Shown here: positions 58,560 through 64,000 of the stretch, one piece after another
How the letters are laid out: every line of letters begins with the position of its first letter
Position numbering within the stretch: position 1 is the first letter of the stretch
Source: Frisingicoccus sp009929615
GTDB taxonomy: Bacteria > Bacillota > Clostridia > Lachnospirales > Lachnospiraceae
Length of the DNA stretch: 64,000 bases
Reading direction: 5' to 3'
NCBI GenBank assembly: GCA_028692275.1
Contig: JAQUXR010000008.1
Span: 23,663-87,662 of the forward strand
Program-made: the position numbers and the translations under genes
Notes under the pieces: generated by a model
What the model saw: only the letters and a program-made list of their open reading frames with translations
Databases searched by the model: none
Told to the model about the DNA's origin: nothing

Positions 58560-61500
58560 TTATAGCTTCATATATTTGATTAGTTCTCCATAGAGCTGCT
58601 GTGGATTAATTGGCTTTGCCAAATGAGCATTCATTCCTGCCGCTTTACTTTTTTTAATATCTTCAGCATACGCATTGGCCGTCATAGCAATAATCGGCAC
58701 CGTCTTTGCGTCCCCCCGCTTTAACTGTCGAATTGCCCTTGAGGCCTCCAAGCCTGACATTTCCGGCATCCGAATGTCCATAAGAACCGCATCAAAATAG
58801 CCCTCTTCAGAACTTTTAAACCGTTCCACTCCCAGCCTGCCATTTTCTTCATAAATCACCTGCATCTTTTGTTTTTCCAATAACTTTCTGGCAATCTGGG
58901 CATTCATCGGATGGTCTTCAACCAATAAAATATTTTTCCCTGCCAGCCTCTCTAAATCCCCTGATTCCATTTCTGACGTTTCTTTTTTTTCAACCAATTC
59001 CTGCCCCTCAATTAAATCAAGGACCAGATGAATAGTCACTGTCGTGCCTTTTCCCTTAGCACTTTCGATACGAAGGCTTCCGCCCATCAATTCTACCAGC
59101 TGTTTTGTAATACTGAGTCCCAGACCACTCCCCTGAAGTTCCGGTGTTATGCTGTTATCTTCTTGTACAAAAGGGTCAAACATGTGCTTTTGAAATTCTT
59201 CCGACATGCCGACACCATTATCCCGAATAACATAATCACCGGTCAGCCTGCCATCTGCCACTGTCATATTCTCCGCATAATAATCAATTCTTCCACCTTC
59301 CGGTGTATATTTAACCGCATTGGAAAAAATATTGAAAAATATCTGATTCAAGCGAAGCTTGTCGACCATTACCGTCGGATGCAGCTCCTGTTTTCTAAAA
59401 TGCAGTTCAATATCCTTTTTCCGGCACTGGCCCTCAAACATAATCTCCATATTCCGCAAAAACTCGCCATAAGAATACATAACCGGGTGAAGTTCCATAC
59501 CACTCTTCTCAATCTTTGCCATATCCAGTATGTCATTGATTAGGGACATCATAAAGTCACTGGCTGTACGGGCTTCAGCCATATTTGCCCGAACGGCCTC
59601 CGGATTATCCGCCTCGTCCAGCGTCAGGGCATTTAATCCCATAATTACATTCATTGGTGTTCTTAAATCATGACTCATCCGGGATAAAAAGTCTGTCTTC
59701 GCCTGGGTTGCCTGTTTGGCATTTACAAGAGCCACCTCTAATTCTTTCCGTTTCTTTTCTTCCTGCTCAACCATGCTGGTAACATCTGCACGGGTCATCA
59801 GAACAATTCTATGTTGTGTGCTATTATCATAAGCCACAAATCGGGTTCTTTTAATATGGATTCTGCCATCTTCCTCCAGTACCCGGTGCATAAACTCATA
59901 CGCCGGCTTATCTTCCAGCTCTTTTCGTACATTCTCAAGCGATATATTATGAAGAAACATTTCCCGGTCTTCCGGAAGAACAACCCTGCATCCATATTCT
60001 GTGCTGACATAATGATAGTCCCACACCTCAACAGACACTTTACCACGCTCTTTTTTATTATAAAGCATATTCGCCTGGCCATTCAGAAGATTGATTCCTG
60101 CAAAACGCTCATAACTATAATTGACAGATGCACCAATAAGTTCTTCCAGTGTTTTCTGGCTGTTAATATCATGCCAGTATTCATACAGAAAAACATCACC
60201 GCTCTTTGGGTCCCTGAGGAAATTCAAAGACTCCCTCATCCACATGATTTTTCCGCTTGGGGAAATTCTCTGCACTTCTACACTTCGGTTAGTCACACCA
60301 TTTTTATATTCTTTCAGCATATGCTCTACATCATGCCGCTCTAAAAATGCTGCCCTGTCTCCTGCATTTAACAGAGCATATTGTGCTTTTTGAATGGCCT
60401 CATCATAAGCAATACCACTTTCTGTTTTTGGGCTGTCCTCTTGTAATTCCTCATGCTCCATCACCAGGTTCTTATTGAGGTTGGCTATCACGTAACCAAG
60501 AAGATTTGCATCTCCGCTCAACAGCTTTGTCCGCTCTGTTTCTATCTGGGCTTCCAGTTCTTTCTCCACATCAATAACTCGCGCTGAACCAATCACCAAC
60601 TTAGAAATATTCTCCCCATAGAAAAGCCGGTTTAAGGAAAATTGAAGCCAATGCAAAAGCCCATCCGGACAACGAACCTGTATCTCAAATTCGACCTTAT
60701 CTCTGCCCTCTTTAATATGTTCTATGGATTCCAAATATGTCGCTGCATATTCCGGTGGAATAAAACTATATTCAATCATGCTTTGCGGATAATTTTCCAT
60801 TATCTCCGGCAAGCCGAATTCCTTCTGCAGCTTTTCGCCGCAGTGAACTCTCCCTGTCGCAGGGTCATAGGTAAATACCCATATATTGGCAAAATTGCAG
60901 GCTGCTTTCATGATTTCCTCACTCTGACGTACGTTATCAAGCATAACTTCAACTTGTCTTTTTGCTTGCTGCAGTTCTGTCACATCCCGCAGATAAACGA
61001 CCACTACCCGTCTTTCATTCCATTTTTTCTCCTCTGCTGTCATGGAAAGTGTCCGCTGAAGATGAGGAATGGTAAACTCTCTGTTCTGAATCCTATCTGC
61101 CATAGTATTTCCCATATTATTACAGAAAAATTCACCCTGACAGAATACCTCTTCGCACAACTTCCCTGTAACATCCCCCGGTTCTAAATTAAAGAGATGA
61201 AAACTGGTTTCATTGGCATAATACAGTTCTCTTGTTTCCGCATCCATCACATAGATTCCTGTCATATTCTGGTCCAACGCCTGAAGCTGTAAATCAAACT
61301 GAATAGGTGCCGGTGCCAAAATGACACGGAACGCCGATTTATCATTCACTTTACCATATCCGGAGAATATGCCATTAATCCATACATAGCCGCCTTTTTT
61401 ATGGGCGACACGGAAAAATATGGAAGTGACTTTGTCCTCTGTAATAGCCGCTTCTACAGCCTGATATACCTTTTCACAGTCCTCTTTATAAACGGTTGGA

Positions 61501-63065
61501 CGGGCATCCTCTTTCCATTGTTCCTTGTATTCCTGATTTGTATATCCTGAGAGAATACCTACACCTCCGGATAAATAAGCAGGCGTCCATGCACCATTTT
61601 CCTCTATATGAAACAAGGCAAAACCAGCATTCATTGTGTCAATAAGATTATCAATCAACATGGTATGCTCTTTACTTTCCGTAATGTCATAACACACCGA
61701 AATAATGGCATTTCGTCCATCCTCCACGGCCACACTCTTACCCACATCATGAACCCATATATAACTTTTGTCCTTCTTACGAAGGCGATATTCAACCTCA
61801 TAACCACCAGTCTCTTCAATCTGCTGCTCTGTCTCCTGATTCACATAGTACCGGTCCTCAGGATGGATACAGTTTTCAATCAGCCCATCGATATCCTGAA
61901 CAAAATCTGATTCTTCTTCATATCCCAGATACTCCAGCATTCTCTGATTGATAAAGTAAAAAGGAAATCCTTCTTCAACATAACCGCCCATCATTCCACC
62001 AACCGTAGTCGAAGAAAGCAGTTCCTGCTTAACACTCTGAATCTTTTCATGAGTGAGGTCCGCAAATAAATTGCCACTGCGTACCGATGTAAGATTTGAC
62101 AGCTGCAGTACATATATTTTTTGAATACCCTTTTCCTCTTTGGTTATACCGGTTACACGGTAGTGAAGCTTTATTCCATTCTGTTCCAGGGTTACACCCA
62201 CAGTTCCAATGTTATGACTGTTATCTGATGTAATCTCGCCTTCGTCCCAGAAAGAAATACCACTGCCCAGCATATCTCCATATTCTTCACTCTCTATCAT
62301 TTTCTGAAACTCACCTATATTTTTTATGTACTTATCATAGGCAAGACCATAGCAATGAATATCCTCTGTCAAAAGTGCCAGTGCCTTTTTAGATTCTTTC
62401 TGTGAGAAACTCAAAACCAGAAATTCTTTCAGCAGTTCTACCACACCCCGCTCTTTCTCCGGATGAGGTGTGATTTCCGATACATAATGAACATGGGCTT
62501 TGCGTCCATTCCACTGAACAATTTTCCCCTGAACATGATACTTTCTGCCATTATCCGGCAATGCAATGTCCTTCTCAAGAAATTCATTAGGATTAAGACG
62601 TTCTTTATTGCAAAAAGAGCATGGGGCATCCATCTCTGTCAGATACTCATAGCATTTTTTCCCTTGGATGTTCTCCCCTAATTTCCCCAGTTTCCGTTCA
62701 GCCGTCTGATTCACATAAAGTAATTCATCGGTTTCATAATCTACAACATAAATAGCCAGCGAAGCATCCTCCACCAACTGGGCAAATAAATCCCTGTCCA
62801 CTGGTATCATACCCTCTCGAAGCCTCTCCTGCCCTTCTTTACGAGATGCAAAAATCAGCGTTTCCAGATTTCTAATACAGCCTTCCGAAACCGAGTGCTC
62901 CTTTGCATATGCCAATAAATGCATACCTGCCGACCGATTCGGACGGGAATGCTCATTCTCCCAACGGTTCACCGTACTTATATTAATATGCAGGGCTGAT
63001 GCCAGCTCAAACTGTGTTATACCAAGTTCCGCTCTAAGCGCACTTAACACTTCTTTTGTCCTCAT
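58560..63065 (-). CDS. Cytosolic hybrid histidine kinase with N-terminal XRE DNA-binding domain
   Basis: The 1501-residue protein has no membrane helix. Residues about 1-55 are an XRE/Cro helix-turn-helix (LGITQFELASALHINISTVNRWE). Several PAS domains follow; the first, about 90-200, has cysteines CYEYL and PCSFC. The kinase core has FLSRMSHDLRTPMNVIMG with the phospho-His, then FFNIFSNAVKYTPEGG, VIRDNGVGM and GSGLGLSI. Residues about 1377-1501 are a receiver with VEDHPMN and DAVLMDIRMPEM. DNA binding joined to kinase and receiver in one chain is unusual. Tandem repeats at its start site may be its operator. Confidence 0.93.
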   Translation of the reverse strand: MRTKEVLSALRAELGITQFELASALHINISTVNRWENEHSRPNRSAGMHLLAYAKEHSVSEGCIRNLETLIFASRKEGQERLREGMIPVDRDLFAQLVEDASLAIYVVDYETDELLYVNQTAERKLGKLGENIQGKKCYEYLTEMDAPCSFCNKERLNPNEFLEKDIALPDNGRKYHVQGKIVQWNGRKAHVHYVSEITPHPEKERGVVELLKEFLVLSFSQKESKKALALLTEDIHCYGLAYDKYIKNIGEFQKMIESEEYGDMLGSGISFWDEGEITSDNSHNIGTVGVTLEQNGIKLHYRVTGITKEEKGIQKIYVLQLSNLTSVRSGNLFADLTHEKIQSVKQELLSSTTVGGMMGGYVEEGFPFYFINQRMLEYLGYEEESDFVQDIDGLIENCIHPEDRYYVNQETEQQIEETGGYEVEYRLRKKDKSYIWVHDVGKSVAVEDGRNAIISVCYDITESKEHTMLIDNLIDTMNAGFALFHIEENGAWTPAYLSGGVGILSGYTNQEYKEQWKEDARPTVYKEDCEKVYQAVEAAITEDKVTSIFFRVAHKKGGYVWINGIFSGYGKVNDKSAFRVILAPAPIQFDLQLQALDQNMTGIYVMDAETRELYYANETSFHLFNLEPGDVTGKLCEEVFCQGEFFCNNMGNTMADRIQNREFTIPHLQRTLSMTAEEKKWNERRVVVVYLRDVTELQQAKRQVEVMLDNVRQSEEIMKAACNFANIWVFTYDPATGRVHCGEKLQKEFGLPEIMENYPQSMIEYSFIPPEYAATYLESIEHIKEGRDKVEFEIQVRCPDGLLHWLQFSLNRLFYGENISKLVIGSARVIDVEKELEAQIETERTKLLSGDANLLGYVIANLNKNLVMEHEELQEDSPKTESGIAYDEAIQKAQYALLNAGDRAAFLERHDVEHMLKEYKNGVTNRSVEVQRISPSGKIMWMRESLNFLRDPKSGDVFLYEYWHDINSQKTLEELIGASVNYSYERFAGINLLNGQANMLYNKKERGKVSVEVWDYHYVSTEYGCRVVLPEDREMFLHNISLENVRKELEDKPAYEFMHRVLEEDGRIHIKRTRFVAYDNSTQHRIVLMTRADVTSMVEQEEKKRKELEVALVNAKQATQAKTDFLSRMSHDLRTPMNVIMGLNALTLDEADNPEAVRANMAEARTASDFMMSLINDILDMAKIEKSGMELHPVMYSYGEFLRNMEIMFEGQCRKKDIELHFRKQELHPTVMVDKLRLNQIFFNIFSNAVKYTPEGGRIDYYAENMTVADGRLTGDYVIRDNGVGMSEEFQKHMFDPFVQEDNSITPELQGSGLGLSITKQLVELMGGSLRIESAKGKGTTVTIHLVLDLIEGQELVEKKETSEMESGDLERLAGKNILLVEDHPMNAQIARKLLEKQKMQVIYEENGRLGVERFKSSEEGYFDAVLMDIRMPEMSGLEASRAIRQLKRGDAKTVPIIAMTANAYAEDIKKSKAAGMNAHLAKPINPQQLYGELIKYMKL

Positions 63066-63086
63066 TGTCTATCCCCCTATTATTGC

Positions 63087-63108
63087 AAATGCCTTACGAA
63101 ATGCCTTA
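63087..63108. repeat. Tandem AAATGCCTTA boxes at the kinase promoter
   Basis: AAATGCCTTA occurs at 63087-63096 and 63099-63108, a 12-base period. The boxes lie just downstream of the -10 box of the kinase gene, over the expected start site. They are a candidate operator for the XRE domain of the same protein. Confidence 0.55.
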
Positions 63109-63116
63109 TTAAGATT

Positions 63117-63145
63117 ATTATAAAACACTTGTTTAGAGAATACAA
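63117..63145 (-). promoter_or_regulatory. Promoter of the XRE-kinase operon
   Basis: On the minus strand TTGTAT (63140-63145) and TATAAT (63117-63122) are 17 bases apart. The leader to the ATG at 63065 is about 45 bases and includes the tandem boxes. Confidence 0.6.
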
Positions 63146-63156
63146 ATCAAATAAAA

Positions 63157-63186
63157 CCGGCTGCAGAAATTTCTTTCTGCAGCCGG
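63157..63186 (-). terminator. Rho-independent terminator of the double-receiver gene
   Basis: CCGGCTGCAGAAA pairs with TTTCTGCAGCCGG, a 13-bp perfect stem with a 4-base loop. On the minus strand it is followed by TTTTATTTG. It separates the receiver fragment from the kinase operon. Confidence 0.9.
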
Positions 63187-63194
63187 CTGTTTCT

Positions 63195-63920
63195 TTACTC
63201 TATGTACCTGCTTAAAACCTCATACATCAACTCCGTATCAATCGGTTTTGAAATATGGTCGTTCATCCCTGCTTCCAGAGAATTGGCAATATCCTCTGCA
63301 AAGGCATTGGCCGTCATAGCAATAATACAGATATCCTCTGCATCCGGATGCTGACATTTTCGAATGGCTTTTGTCGCTTCGTAACCGTTCATTACCGGCA
63401 TCTGGACATCCATCAGAATCAAATCATAAGTTCCCGGCTCCGATTTTTCAAAGAGTTCTAAGGCCGCTTTACCATCCACTGCCGTGTCCACCTGAAAATT
63501 AACCATTTCCAAAAGTTCCTGGGCAATCTCCCGGTTAATTTCCGTATCATCCACCAGCATTATCCGATGATTTAAAAAATCATATTCCTCTGTATTTGCA
63601 TTTTTATTCACCAGTTTTCCCTGACTGAGTGCCATCAGCATATCAAAAATCGTGGACTGGAAAATTGGTTTTGTCATACATCCATCAACCCCTGCCTCTT
63701 TAACCTCATCACTGATTTCATTCAAATCATAGGCTGAAGCAATCATTACAATAGGATCATCCCCGCAGGCCTTTCGGATTTTTCTGGCAAGTTCCAGTCC
63801 GGATAAGCCTTTCATCTTCCAGTCTATCAGACATACATCATACATTCTTCGATCATTTCGGGCTTTTGTAATGCTTGAGTTTCCGCAAAATGTAATTAAA
63901 AAATGAATATATCCTTCCAA
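63195..63920 (-). pseudogene. Truncated double-receiver protein, tail of a hybrid kinase
   Basis: The open frame (241 residues, TTG start) holds two receiver domains. The second is whole: MLVDDTEIN, DLILMDVQMPVM and IISKP-like end (HISKPID). The first keeps DVCLIDWKMKGLSG, MIASAYD and MTKPIF but has only about 30 residues before its phospho-Asp, where about 50 are expected, and these (GYIHFLITFCGNSS) do not look like a receiver start. A stop codon lies four codons before the TTG. It appears to be the tail of a hybrid kinase broken near 63880. Some expression from the TTG or an internal ATG is possible. Confidence 0.6.
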
Positions 63921-64000
63921 AGTACCAATCTATCGAATTTTTGAATTATTCAGAGTGACAGTGACTGGAGTAGTGGCACTTTAATAAGCCCCGTCGGAAC
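63921..64000. other. Right edge, unassigned sequence upstream of the broken receiver gene
   Basis: These 80 bases do not continue the receiver protein in any frame; stops occur in the reading frame near 63927. No insertion-sequence end is recognised. The break point of the upstream gene may lie here or just before it. Confidence 0.3.

Overview
The window reads as chromosomal DNA of a low-to-mid GC anaerobic Bacillota, most likely a gut Lachnospiraceae. The case rests on Firmicutes-type AGGAGG ribosome sites, a CIRCE/HrcA-type operator before htpG, a PII-AmtB pair, a fused DppD/F ATPase, and Clostridia-like protein sequences. The genus cannot be settled from the window. Most genes are on the minus strand. 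I see no rRNA, tRNA, CRISPR array, prophage or complete insertion sequence.

Layout. 1-3.7 kb: an RND efflux pump with a very long coiled coil, cut by the left edge, with a promoter and a TetR-type palindrome. 4-7.1 kb: a cytidylate-kinase-like protein, a MATE pump and a divergent LysR regulator. 7.1-18.1 kb: a 13-gene ethanolamine-utilisation microcompartment operon, in transcription order eutA-B-C-L-E-M-T-pduL-eutN-pduS-like-pduT-like-eutS-P. AdoCbl-dependent EutBC makes acetaldehyde, EutE oxidises it to acetyl-CoA, and the PduL-type enzyme makes acetyl phosphate. There is no EutG, EutH, EutJ, EutQ or EutVW; a PduS/PduT-type electron-transfer pair stands in their place. 18.3-23.2 kb: a C39-like protein with a class II amidotransferase, then cysK, ptsI and truA. 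23.3-30.3 kb: a Dpp/Opp peptide importer divergent from oligoendopeptidase F. 30.3-32.2 kb: glnK-amtB behind a promoter followed at once by a terminator-like hairpin. 32.3-33.9 kb: an LspA-like protein, an ArsP_2-type exporter with a structured leader, and an unlisted 38-residue membrane peptide.

34.0-40.5 kb is the most unusual locus: five minus-strand genes, touching or overlapping, encoding a solute-binding lipoprotein, a membrane GGDEF-EAL protein, a barnase-like lipoprotein, barstar, and an exporter-like membrane protein fused to a degenerate HAD domain. 40.5-47.8 kb: htpG with CIRCE, an ABC-2 exporter and a divergent two-component system. 47.8-51.9 kb: a DUF5721-like protein and purC-F-B. 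52-57.3 kb: a selenium cofactor cluster (DUF3343, selD, yedF, an EF2568-type cysteine desulfurase, moaA) followed by a ZIP transporter, with a broken AlbA_2/winged-helix regulator at its head. 57.4-64 kb: GGDEF, GNAT and a 1501-residue kinase with an N-terminal XRE DNA-binding domain, then a truncated double-receiver protein at the right edge.

Functions come from recognised motifs and context read by eye. Promoter, operator and RNA-structure calls are by inspection only.
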